Below are positions 6,252 through 13,615 of a DNA stretch of 24,951 nt, in pieces. This DNA is from a virus. The notes under the pieces were generated by a model that was not told the origin of the DNA, did no database searches, and was given only the letters and a program-made list of their open reading frames with translations. The first letter of the stretch is position 1. Each line of letters starts with the position of its first letter. The translations under genes and the position numbers were made by a program. Location: positions 1 through 24,951 of the IMG/VR virus record IMGVR_UViG_3300031787_000780; one strand, given 5' to 3'.

Positions 6252-7086
6252 CCCGACCCCCGCTCCGACTCCGAATCCCGCGCCCAGTCCGGCGCCTTCC
6301 GGCGATCCGGCCCCTTGGCACGGCCTGACCGACCCCGATGCCCTGTCGTACATCCAGAACAAAGGCTGGACCAACCCGGCGGATGTCATCAAGTCCTACC
6401 AGGGCGCAGAAAAGTTGATCGGCCGCGACCCGAGCCAGGTGCTGGTGTTGCCGCGCGCAGACGACCCGGACGGCATGCGGCAGGTGTTCCAGAAGCTCGG
6501 CAAGCCCGAGAAGCCGGACGCCTACAACATGAAGATCGGTCTGCCCGACGGCGCGAAAGTGGACGAGGGCTTTGCTAAGTCCATGCAGCAGCTGCTCCAC
6601 AAAGCCGACATTACCGAGGCGCAAGCCAAGACTTTGATTTCTGACTACAACAGCATGCTGGCCGCTGCTGCGGCGCAACAAGCCAAGGACTACGAACTCA
6701 ACGTCCAGGCCGACAAGCAGGCGCTGCTCGACGAATGGAAGGGCGGCCACGACCGGATGATGGGCAAGGCCAAGGCCGCGGCGCAGTCGCTGGGTTTCAC
6801 GCCCGATCTGATCGACGCCATCGAAAAGCAGGTCGGCTACGCCGCGACCTACAAGATGTTCGCGGGGATCGGCGCTAAACTGGGCGAGGACGGTCTGGTG
6901 ACGACCGGCGGCAAGACGCCGAGTTTCGACGGCATGCTGACGCCGGCTGAGGCCAAGGCGCAGTGGGACCAGTCGAAGCTCGACCCGAACTTCATGGCCG
7001 CCCTGACCGACCCGCAGCACCCCGGCCACAAGGCGGCGCAGGAGAAGCAGACCCGCCTGTTCAAGGTCATGTACCCCGATGGCTGA
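6241..7086 (+). CDS. Scaffolding protein
   Basis: 281 residues, acting inside the procapsid to guide capsid assembly and then lost. The first 28 residues are a Pro/Ala linker (starting PNDPTPAPTPNPAPSPAP). Then comes LSYIQNKGWTNPADVIKSYQ (35-54), followed by GAEKLIGRDPSQVLVLPRAD, the N-terminal motif shared by scaffold proteins of BPP-1-like podoviruses. The middle is a long Ala/Gln/Lys helix region (about 110-200). The C-terminus ends with DPNFMAALTDPQHPGHKAA and a basic helix, as expected for capsid binding. AAGGAG at 6228-6233 is a strong ribosome site, so the 11-base overlap with the glycosyltransferase does not prevent independent initiation. It stands one small gene before the capsid gene. 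Confidence 0.85.
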   Translation: MPNDPTPAPTPNPAPSPAPSGDPAPWHGLTDPDALSYIQNKGWTNPADVIKSYQGAEKLIGRDPSQVLVLPRADDPDGMRQVFQKLGKPEKPDAYNMKIGLPDGAKVDEGFAKSMQQLLHKADITEAQAKTLISDYNSMLAAAAAQQAKDYELNVQADKQALLDEWKGGHDRMMGKAKAAAQSLGFTPDLIDAIEKQVGYAATYKMFAGIGAKLGEDGLVTTGGKTPSFDGMLTPAEAKAQWDQSKLDPNFMAALTDPQHPGHKAAQEKQTRLFKVMYPDG

Positions 7087-7258
7087 CCTGACCGACGCCG
7101 AAATCAAGCTGCGGTGCATCGAAGCCGCGGCGCGCATGCCCCAACCGCACGCCGATGGCTTTGCGGTTGGGGTCAAAGAAACCGCAAGTGGTTGGTTTGA
7201 TTGGATAAAATCGAACCAAAAGGCGGGAACCCTCGGCCTGCCGGGGAAACCGAAGTGA
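7079..7258 (+). CDS. 59-residue phage protein of unknown function
   Basis: Overlaps the end of the scaffold gene by eight bases and would be missed by a 60-codon cutoff. The product starts MADLTDAEIKLRCIEAAARM, a style very common in small phage proteins lying between scaffold and capsid genes. A Trp-rich stretch (SGWFDWIKSNQ, 37-47) and a Lys/Pro/Gly tail follow. Codon use matches the neighbouring genes. No function is known to me. It ends just before the capsid promoter. Confidence 0.7.
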   Translation: MADLTDAEIKLRCIEAAARMPQPHADGFAVGVKETASGWFDWIKSNQKAGTLGLPGKPK

Positions 7259-7261
7259 CTG

Positions 7262-7411
7262 TGGTATGATGAAGGTATAGGTGAGTTGCGCGGACAAGGT
7301 TCGCGCCCCCGCACTGCAACAAGCCTGTGTGGCCCCCGTAAGGGACAAGCCGGCGCTGACCAGCCTGATCGGTCAAAACCAGTTTGTTTTTAACATCTTA
7401 CGGAGAGCGCC
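7262..7411 (+). promoter_or_regulatory. Capsid promoter and 135-base leader
   Basis: TGgTATGAT (7262-7270) is a five-of-six extended -10 with the expected start near A7277; there is no obvious -35. The message would carry about 135 untranslated bases. Visible structures are GTTGC paired with GCAAC (about 7284-7320) and TGACC paired with GGTCA (7357-7361 with 7371-7375), followed by a T-rich stretch (7381-7390). A long structured leader suits a very abundant mRNA. ACGGAGA serves as the capsid ribosome site just before the ATG at 7412. Confidence 0.6.
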
Positions 7412-8305
7412 ATGCCTGACGCAATCACCGTTGCCTCGGTACAGCAGTACAAGGCCAACGTCGAACTTCTCCTGCAACAGCAGGATTCCCGGCTTCGCAA
7501 CGCCGTCACCGTCGGTTCCTACGTAGGCAAAGCCGCCAGCGTGGTCGAACAGTTCGGTGAGGCCACCGCAGTCGAACGCACCAGCCGCCACGCCGACACT
7601 CCGCTTCTGGATCTGTCGCAGTCCAAACGCTGGGTGTTCCCCAAGGATTACGAGTGGGCCAGCCTGATTGACAACCCGGACCGCCTGCGCGCGATCATCG
7701 AACTCACCAGCCCGTACGCCATGGCCGGCGCCGCCGCCATGAACCGCGTCATGGACGACGTGATCTTGGCCGCCATCTTCGGCACCAACTTCATCGGTGA
7801 AAACGGCACCACGTCCGAAACCTTCGGCACCGTCGGTTCCGGCGCCTTTGATGTCGGCGTCAACGTCGGCGGCACCGCCTCGAGCCTCAACGTCGCCAAG
7901 CTGCAGAACTCGATCCGTCTGCTGATGACGGCGAACCGCGGTGAACTGAACGAGCCGGCCTACGGCGCCATTTCCAGCTTCGAGCACGACGCGCTGCTCA
8001 AGGAAATGCAGATCGTCAACAAGGACTACGGCAACAGCGCGGTCCTGGTGGACGGCAAGGTGTCGAAGTTCATGGGCGTGAACTTCATCATCACCGAGCG
8101 CCTGACGATCACCAGCGGCAACCGCCTTGTGCCGATCTGGCTCAAGAGCGGCATGCACCTGGGCATGTGGGAAGGCGTGACTGCCAAGATCACGGAACGG
8201 AACGACAAGGGCCACGCGACCCAGGTCTATCTGTCCATGACCCTCGGCGCCACCCGCACCCAGCTCGGTAAGCAGGTCCGCGTTTCCTGCGACGACCAAA
8301 TCTAA
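7412..8305 (+). CDS. Major capsid protein
   Basis: 297 residues, HK97-fold type of the podovirus capsid family to which the BPP-1 capsid protein belongs. Family-like segments are LLLQQQDSRLRNAVTVGSYV (19-38), then an E-loop-like region with ERTSRHADTPLLDLSQSKRW (55-74), and DYEWASLIDNPDRLRAIIEL (78-97), the spine helix region. A central Gly/Thr insertion (TNFIGENGTTSETFGTVGSG, 125-144) follows. The C-terminal half holds KFMGVNFIITERLTI and VYLSMTLGATRTQ, usual for these proteins. Start at ATG 7412 with a clear ribosome site. Own promoter and leader upstream, decoration-like gene and strong terminator downstream, so this is a separately controlled high-expression unit. Confidence 0.93.
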   Translation: MPDAITVASVQQYKANVELLLQQQDSRLRNAVTVGSYVGKAASVVEQFGEATAVERTSRHADTPLLDLSQSKRWVFPKDYEWASLIDNPDRLRAIIELTSPYAMAGAAAMNRVMDDVILAAIFGTNFIGENGTTSETFGTVGSGAFDVGVNVGGTASSLNVAKLQNSIRLLMTANRGELNEPAYGAISSFEHDALLKEMQIVNKDYGNSAVLVDGKVSKFMGVNFIITERLTITSGNRLVPIWLKSGMHLGMWEGVTAKITERNDKGHATQVYLSMTLGATRTQLGKQVRVSCDDQI

Positions 8306-8320
8306 TCGGGAGAAGCCAAC

Positions 8321-8827
8321 ATGACCGTTCGCACCGGAATTTCCCAGGTTGTTCAGGACCAGTCGGCCAACCCGCCGGTCAAGACCAATCAGCTCGAAAA
8401 AGGCGGCATCGTCCGCACCGCGCAGGGTTACTTGGCCGCGGCCAACTTCCCCGGCGGCACCGTGGGCCAGTGGTACACGTTCGTCCGGCTGCCGGCGCGC
8501 GCTCGCGTGCTCGGCATTTTCCTGACGGGCGCGACCACGACCACCGGCGCCGTGCGCTGCGGCCTTTACCGCCCGGATGGCATCGCCATCGACGACGACG
8601 TGTTTGCGACCAACTATGCCATGTCGGTCGAGAAAGACCGCGCCGACATCATGGTGACGCCGACCGCGCTGGAGCGTTCGCAGTCGCTGGCCGAAGCCTA
8701 TGCCACGGCCATCGGCACCGCGGGCGCCACCAACGATGTCGAGTTCGACATCGCGCTGGCCATTGTCACGGTGCTCGGCTCGGCGCAGCCGCACCTGCTG
8801 GAAGTGGACTACGTACTGCCGGAATAA
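8321..8827 (+). CDS. Capsid decoration/cementing-type protein
   Basis: 168 residues directly after the capsid gene, where BPP-1-like phages encode their cementing protein. The sequence is beta-rich with a short N-terminal arm (residues 1-35, with PPVKTNQLEKGGIVRTAQGY), a core with VGQWYTFVRLPARARVLGIF, and alternating Gly/Thr turns; no enzymatic motif is visible. A jelly-roll-like head-stabilising role is inferred from position and composition. GGGAGAAG supplies the ribosome site. A strong terminator begins about a dozen bases after its stop, closing the capsid unit. Confidence 0.75.
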   Translation: MTVRTGISQVVQDQSANPPVKTNQLEKGGIVRTAQGYLAAANFPGGTVGQWYTFVRLPARARVLGIFLTGATTTTGAVRCGLYRPDGIAIDDDVFATNYAMSVEKDRADIMVTPTALERSQSLAEAYATAIGTAGATNDVEFDIALAIVTVLGSAQPHLLEVDYVLPE

Positions 8828-8838
8828 GGCAGGTTGAC

Positions 8839-8866
8839 CCCGAGGGCTTCGGCCCTCGGGCCTTTT
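8839..8866 (+). terminator. Rho-independent terminator with UUCG loop
   Basis: Perfect nine-base stem CCCGAGGGC (8839-8847) and GCCCTCGGG (8852-8860) closed by a TTCG tetraloop, followed by CCTTTTC. The UUCG loop on a C-G pair is exceptionally stable. It follows the capsid and decoration genes and precedes the tail genes. Since no promoter is obvious right after it, partial read-through probably sets the lower tail-gene level. Confidence 0.88.
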
Positions 8867-8879
8867 CAGGAGGCAGCAC

Positions 8880-9116
8880 ATGGCAATTCGTTATTACGGC
8901 ATCGCAGCTACCGACGGCGTGCAAGTCGTCGGCGGTGATGTAATCGGCGCGGCATCCGGCGGCACTCTGACCGGCGGCCAGAACGTCCAGCTCGTCTACG
9001 ACGACGTGGTTTATGAATCGACCCCGGAAGGCAAACAGCGCCTGCTGGCCGCGATCAAGCTGATCGAAAATCGCATCTCGACGGCCCGCGTTTGGCCGAT
9101 CACTTCCGCCTCGTAA
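8880..9116 (+). CDS. Small hypothetical virion-region protein
   Basis: 78 residues, good ribosome site (AGGAGG). The first half is beta-like with Gly/Val repeats (AATDGVQVVGGDVIGAASGG, 9-28). The second half is a helix with charged residues (TPEGKQRLLAAIKLIENRI, 48-66). I do not recognise a family. It is the first gene after the capsid terminator and lies nine bases before the next gene, in the block of presumed head-tail junction proteins. Confidence 0.75.
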   Translation: MAIRYYGIAATDGVQVVGGDVIGAASGGTLTGGQNVQLVYDDVVYESTPEGKQRLLAAIKLIENRISTARVWPITSAS

Positions 9117-9125
9117 GGAGCCGAC

Positions 9126-9707
9126 ATGGGCCGGGTTGTCCGACTTCGCAGCACCATCGCCCGTCCGGCGGACCTGACGGCATACACTGCTGGCGACGAG
9201 ATCAGCAACAGCGCTACGGCGGGCAGCGCGAGCCGCATGACGTTTGACATGCAAGGTCTTGAGAACGGCCAAATCCTGTCGGCAAAAGTCGATCTGACCG
9301 CGGCCAGCGGCGACGTTGTGACCACGGCGGCGGACTTCGAGTTGCTGATCTTCCGCACCAGCGACGTGCCGGCGGCCGTTGGCGACAACGTGACCAACCC
9401 CATCGCTGCGGCAACCCGGTCGCTCGCGGTCGCTCGTTTCCGACTGGACGACGGCGGCTGGTATAACCCGTTGGGCGCGGTTGCCGCGGGCACGTCGCAG
9501 TTCCAAGCGGTGCCGCCGACGCTGGTGCAGCCGCTGGCGACGCCGGTGCTGGAGTACCCGGCGTTCGGCGTGCCGTTTACTTTCGACGGCACCCCGCTGA
9601 CGGTCGCCGGCCGGCAGTTTACCGCGGTCCTGCGCGCGCTGGGCGCGTGGACTCCGGGCGCGGTAGTCAACACTTTCGGCGTAACCCTCGACATTGACCC
9701 GACGTAA
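9126..9707 (+). CDS. Phage structural protein, unknown role
   Basis: 193 residues. The start is RLRSTIARPADLTAYTAGDE, followed by a Ser/Ala stretch, a pattern seen in virion proteins encoded between capsid and tail-tube genes of BPP-1-like phages. The remainder alternates short beta strands and Gly/Pro turns, with no catalytic motif, membrane segment or coiled coil. TAAGGAG is its ribosome site. A head-decoration or head-tail junction role is inferred from location only. Confidence 0.78.
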   Translation: MGRVVRLRSTIARPADLTAYTAGDEISNSATAGSASRMTFDMQGLENGQILSAKVDLTAASGDVVTTAADFELLIFRTSDVPAAVGDNVTNPIAAATRSLAVARFRLDDGGWYNPLGAVAAGTSQFQAVPPTLVQPLATPVLEYPAFGVPFTFDGTPLTVAGRQFTAVLRALGAWTPGAVVNTFGVTLDIDPT

Positions 9708-9719
9708 CGGAGGCGCCCC

Positions 9720-10292
9720 GTGGCCGTCTCTGTCGTCCAGATCGTAAACCGCGCCCTGCAGAAGCTGGGCGCGAAACGCGTCTCCGCGCTCGACCAAGAC
9801 CACCCCAACGCCCGCAGCATGAACGCCGCGCTGGAGCGCGTGCGTCGGGCGGAACTGCGCCGTCACGCTTGGTCTTTCGCCATCAAGCGCGCCGCCATTG
9901 CGGCCGACAGCGTGGACGAAACGGTGCTCGGCACTTGGAAGCGCTACAGCAAACCCAACGATTTCTTGCGCCTGATCCGCGACGATGAAACCGGATTCCA
10001 TGTGGACTGGAAAATCGAAGGGCTTTACATCCTGTCCAAGACTGCCTCGCCGCTGCAGTTGAAATATATTGCAGACATCGAAGATCCAAATTACTACGAC
10101 GACCTGTTCATCGACGCCTTTGCGACTCGCCTGGCCATGGAGTGCGCCATCGAGATCACCAACAGCCAAGCCGACAAGGAAAGCCTCAAGGACGACTACG
10201 ACCGCGCCATCTCTGAGGCCAAGCGCATTGGCGCCATTGAAAAAGAGGCCGATCAGTTTCCCGAGGATTCCTGGCTGGCGGCGCGGAGATAA
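9720..10292 (+). CDS. Tail tubular protein A-like adaptor
   Basis: 190 residues, resembling T7 gp11-type proteins that form the ring joining portal and nozzle. Typical features are the N-terminal VVQIVNRALQKLGAKRV (4-20), the RAELRRHAWSFAIKRAAIAA segment (42-61), the WKRYSKPNDFLRLI motif (72-85), and the C-terminal helix region FIDAFATRLAMECAIEITNS (128-147). GTG start after ACGGAGG, 12 bases from the previous gene. It is followed three bases later by the nozzle gene, the usual order. Confidence 0.88.
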   Translation: MAVSVVQIVNRALQKLGAKRVSALDQDHPNARSMNAALERVRRAELRRHAWSFAIKRAAIAADSVDETVLGTWKRYSKPNDFLRLIRDDETGFHVDWKIEGLYILSKTASPLQLKYIADIEDPNYYDDLFIDAFATRLAMECAIEITNSQADKESLKDDYDRAISEAKRIGAIEKEADQFPEDSWLAARR

Positions 10293-10295
10293 GCC

Positions 10296-12596
10296 GTGCC
10301 GAAAGCCTCTCTCGCCCAACATGGATTCAATGCCGGGGAGTGGAGTCCGCTCCTGCTTGGCCGGCAGGACTTGGAGAAGTACAGCCGCGCGCTGCAAGTC
10401 TGCAAGAACGCTGTCCTGCTGACGCAAGGCGCGTGGACGCGCCGCCCCGGCACCGTCTATCTGCACCAGGCCAAGCATCACGCCAAGAAGTGCCGGCTGT
10501 TCCCGTTTCAGTTCTCCGTCACGCAGACCTACACGCTGGAGTTCGGTGAAAACTACATCCGGTTTTTCACCAACCGCGGCATCCTGACGCAGACTGCGCA
10601 GAACATCACCGGCATCACCCGAGCCAACCCGGCAGTCCTGACCTATTCCGGCTCCGACACCTACGCCAACAACGACCGCGTGTATGTCTCCGGCGTGGGC
10701 GGCATGTCGCAAGTCAATGGCCGGGAGTTTGTCGTTACCAACGTTAACACCGGCACCAACACGTTTGAGTTGTACGACAGCGACGGCAACGCGGTCAACA
10801 GCACCGGCTACGACACTTACACGTCCGGCGGAACCGTAGCCGAAATCTACGAAGTGGCCACGACGTTTGCCGAGGCCGACCTGCCAGACATCCGCATCAC
10901 GCAATCGGCGGACACCCTCTACATCCTGCACCCGGATTTTCCGCCGCAGACGTTGGTGCGCAACTCGGCGGTGTCTTGGACGCTTTCGGAGATCACGTTC
11001 ACCGACGGGCCGTATCTGGCGACGAACACCACAACCACGACGCTGACGCCGAGTTCGCACACACCTGGAACCGGCGTCACCCTGACCGCCAGCGCGACGG
11101 CCGGCATCAACGGCGGCCAAGGTTTTCTGGTAACGGATATCGGCCGCTCCATACGGCTGCGCGAGGGGTCAACTTGGGGTTGGGTTACGATCACCGGCTG
11201 GACTTCTTCGACCGTGGTCACGGTTACGATTCACACCACCCTGACCAACAGTGGGGGCAAGGTCAACTGGCGCATGGGTCTGTGGTCCGACACCACGGGC
11301 TACCCGGTCTGCGGCACGTTCTACGACGACCGGCTGTTTATGGCCGGCGCGGCCACCAGCCCGCAGCGTTTGGATGGCTCCAAGACCGGGCTGTATGCTG
11401 ATTTCACGCCGACGGCAACGGACGGCACGGTGGCGGACGACAACGCCGTGGCGTTCACGCTGAACTCGGACGACGTAAACGCCATCAAGTGGCTGGCTCC
11501 GAACGAGAAGGGGCTGCTGGTCGGCACCGCCCGCGGCGAATGGCAAGTCAAGCCTTCGACCTTGAACGAAGCGATCACGCCAACCAACATCTCGGCCAAG
11601 CCCTCCACCCGGCACGGCAGTTCCGATGTGGCGCCGGTGGCCGCCAACCGGGCCGTTCTGTTCGTGCAGCGGGCGGGGCGCAAGCTGCGCGAGTTCGCCT
11701 ACTTGTTTGAAGTGGACGGTTTTCGCGCGCCCGACATGACGTTGCTTTCGGAGCATATCACCCGGCCCAGCATCATCGAATTAGCCTATCAAGAGCAGCC
11801 ACAAGCGGTGGTGTGGGCGCCGCGTTCCGACGGCATGCTGTTGGGTTTCACCTACGAACGCGACCAAGACGTGGTGGCCTGGCACCGACACGAACTCGGT
11901 GGTTTCAGCAACGCCGGTGCTACGGCAATCCCGCTTGTCGAAAGCGTGGCGGTGACGCCTTCGCCGGATGCCACTCGGGACGAGCTGTATTTGGTGGCAC
12001 GGCGCTACATCAACGGCGGCACCAAGCGCTATATCGAATACATGAGCAAGCTGTGGGAGGACGGCGACCAGCAAGAAGACGCTGTGCATCTGGATTGCAG
12101 CTACACCGTGGTCAACGGCAGCCCCAGCGTCAACGTCTCCGGCCTGTGGCATCTTGAAGGGCAGAGCGTAGTGCCATACGCGGACGGCGCCAACCACCCG
12201 GCGGTCACCGTTACCAACGGGAAAATCACGCTGAATTACGCAGCCACCATCGTCACTTTGGGGTATACTTTCCAGAGCGACGGCCAGAACATGCCGCTGG
12301 AAGGCGGGGCGGCGGACGGCACGGCGCAAGGCAAAACCAAGCGCGTTAACGAAGTCGGGTTCTGGCTGCTGGATACGTTGGGTTTGAAGTACGGCCCGGA
12401 CCCGGACAACCTGACCGAGATCCTGAATACGCAATGGGGCGACGACTTTGGCGAAGCCACGCCGTTGTTTACCGGCGTCACGATGGAGCGATTCGAGGGC
12501 GACTACGACAAGCTGGGCTTGGTCTACTGGCGGGCTGACGGGCCGTTTCCGGCCACGGTGTTGTCGATCCTACCGCGGGTAAAAACCAATGATTAA
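10296..12596 (+). CDS. Tail tubular protein B-like nozzle
   Basis: 766 residues, T7 gp12-type protein forming the tail nozzle. Family marks are HGFNAGEWSPLLLGRQDLEK (9-28), then CKNAVLLTQGAWTRRPGTVY, then FPFQFSVTQTYTLEFGENYI in the first 90 residues; DDRLFMAGAATSPQRLDGSK near 345; WLAPNEKGLLVGTARGEWQV near 397; and the Trp-rich block AVVWAPRSDGMLLGFTYERD with VVAWHRHELGG near 500-535. Residues roughly 105-190 and 235-330 are Thr/Gly-rich beta insertions. GTG start with GCGGAGA ahead. Length is normal for the family. It overlaps the next gene by eight bases. Confidence 0.92.
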   Translation: MPKASLAQHGFNAGEWSPLLLGRQDLEKYSRALQVCKNAVLLTQGAWTRRPGTVYLHQAKHHAKKCRLFPFQFSVTQTYTLEFGENYIRFFTNRGILTQTAQNITGITRANPAVLTYSGSDTYANNDRVYVSGVGGMSQVNGREFVVTNVNTGTNTFELYDSDGNAVNSTGYDTYTSGGTVAEIYEVATTFAEADLPDIRITQSADTLYILHPDFPPQTLVRNSAVSWTLSEITFTDGPYLATNTTTTTLTPSSHTPGTGVTLTASATAGINGGQGFLVTDIGRSIRLREGSTWGWVTITGWTSSTVVTVTIHTTLTNSGGKVNWRMGLWSDTTGYPVCGTFYDDRLFMAGAATSPQRLDGSKTGLYADFTPTATDGTVADDNAVAFTLNSDDVNAIKWLAPNEKGLLVGTARGEWQVKPSTLNEAITPTNISAKPSTRHGSSDVAPVAANRAVLFVQRAGRKLREFAYLFEVDGFRAPDMTLLSEHITRPSIIELAYQEQPQAVVWAPRSDGMLLGFTYERDQDVVAWHRHELGGFSNAGATAIPLVESVAVTPSPDATRDELYLVARRYINGGTKRYIEYMSKLWEDGDQQEDAVHLDCSYTVVNGSPSVNVSGLWHLEGQSVVPYADGANHPAVTVTNGKITLNYAATIVTLGYTFQSDGQNMPLEGGAADGTAQGKTKRVNEVGFWLLDTLGLKYGPDPDNLTEILNTQWGDDFGEATPLFTGVTMERFEGDYDKLGLVYWRADGPFPATVLSILPRVKTND

Positions 12597-13017
12597 GGTT
12601 ACGCCTTTTCGCCGGTGGCACCTGCTTTGGCTGATGGACGAGCCGGCCGTCGGGGGTGCCCTGCCGTTTGACATCGAAGTGGCGATGACGCTGGAGAAGC
12701 ACAATTCCTGGACGGCCTCGGACGACGGCGCCCCGATTGCCTGCGGCGGCACCATCGAGCAGTGGAAAGGCCGGCACCAGGCTTGGATGTTCATGACGAC
12801 CCGCACCGCGCCGCACATGCTGACGATCACGCGGGCGGTAAAGCGGCAACTGGCGGCCACGCCCGGCCGGGTAGAAATGACCGTGCGAGCGGACTTCCCG
12901 CAAGGCCACCGTTGGGCGCGCATGCTGGGGTTTCAGCGAGAATTTCCGGGGGTACTCAAGCAGTACGGGCCGGAAGGCGAAGATCATGTCGGCTACGTGC
13001 GGTTGGGGGCGAGGTAA
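12589..13017 (+). CDS. T7 gp13-like (GNAT-fold-like) protein
   Basis: 142 residues. The layout is that of T7 gp13-related internal-protein genes, which look like shortened GNAT acetyltransferases. The mid-region SDDGAPIACGGTIEQWKGRH (44-63) and WMFMTTRTAPHMLTITRAVK (66-85) carry the beta-4/beta-5 and helix pattern. FPQGHRWARMLGFQREFPGV (103-122) is the usual C-terminal helix and strand with Gly-Phe. An acetyl-CoA loop of the RxxGxG/A type is not seen, so catalysis is doubtful. In T7 gp13 is needed for virion assembly but is not a main component. Position between nozzle and gp14-like genes agrees. Confidence 0.8.
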   Translation: MIKVTPFRRWHLLWLMDEPAVGGALPFDIEVAMTLEKHNSWTASDDGAPIACGGTIEQWKGRHQAWMFMTTRTAPHMLTITRAVKRQLAATPGRVEMTVRADFPQGHRWARMLGFQREFPGVLKQYGPEGEDHVGYVRLGAR

Positions 13018-13019
13018 TC

Positions 13020-13613
13020 ATGGCTCGGGCAGACAAGTACGGCATGTTTGAGATACCCGTAGGCGACCCCTTTGGTGGGCCGGCTTACGGCAAGCGGCAA
13101 GACCCCATGACGGCGATGATGGTTGCGACGGGCGTTTCGACAGCGATGGGCGCCTTAAGCGCCATCCAGCAGGGCCGCGCGGCGCGCGCCGCCGCGGACT
13201 TCAACGCGACCATTTCGACGCAAAACGCGGAGATCGCCCGGTCGGACGCCGCCGCGCAGGCGGCTCAGATTGAGCGCGAGAACACGCTGCGGCTCGGGTC
13301 GATCCGGGCCGCGCAAGGCCGTTCCGGCGGTGCAGCGGGCGAAGGCAGCGTGCTCGACGTGCTGGGCGACGTGGCCGCGCAAGGCGAACTGGAACGGCAG
13401 TACGCCGTCTACCAAGGCGAGCAGCGCGCCCGCGGGTTCACCAACACCGCGGCGCTTGACCGCGCGAGCGGCCGGCAAGCGGAGCGGCAGGGTTTCATGC
13501 GCGCGGGTGCTGAACTGCTAGCCGGCGGGGCGCGCGCCTACGGCTCAGCGTCCAGGCTCCAACGCACCGGCGGCGCCACCGGCTGGACTTCCGGCTATGA
13601 CCTGATGGATTGA
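13020..13613 (+). CDS. Internal virion protein, T7 gp14-like
   Basis: 197 residues. A membrane-active start (DPMTAMMVATGVSTAMGALS, about 29-48) is followed by a long Ala/Arg/Gln helix (49-160) with QQGRAARAAADFNATISTQN and the short motif RAAQGRSGGAAGEGSVLDVL. This is the usual form of gp14-like ejection proteins, which form part of the channel crossing the outer membrane. ATG at 13020, with GGGGGCGAGG upstream, is chosen over the long upstream frame that runs through the previous gene. The stop lies two bases before the next ATG. Confidence 0.82.
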   Translation: MARADKYGMFEIPVGDPFGGPAYGKRQDPMTAMMVATGVSTAMGALSAIQQGRAARAAADFNATISTQNAEIARSDAAAQAAQIERENTLRLGSIRAAQGRSGGAAGEGSVLDVLGDVAAQGELERQYAVYQGEQRARGFTNTAALDRASGRQAERQGFMRAGAELLAGGARAYGSASRLQRTGGATGWTSGYDLMD

Positions 13614-13615
13614 CC

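Noticed and set aside
7373-8881. 502-codon minus-strand frame opposite the capsid gene
   Set aside because: Shadow of the capsid and decoration genes; no ribosome site or recognisable domain.
8766-11120. 784-codon open frame on the minus strand across tail genes
   Set aside because: It mirrors well-supported + strand tail genes; long antisense frames are expected from GC-rich codon use, and its product is Arg/Gly/Val/His-rich with no motif.
12262-12275. TATACT inside the nozzle gene
   Set aside because: No TG extension or -35, and it lies in the middle of a conserved coding region.
13610-13615. TTG start for the gp15-like gene
   Set aside because: An ATG lies six bases on, and TTG would add only two residues with no better ribosome site.
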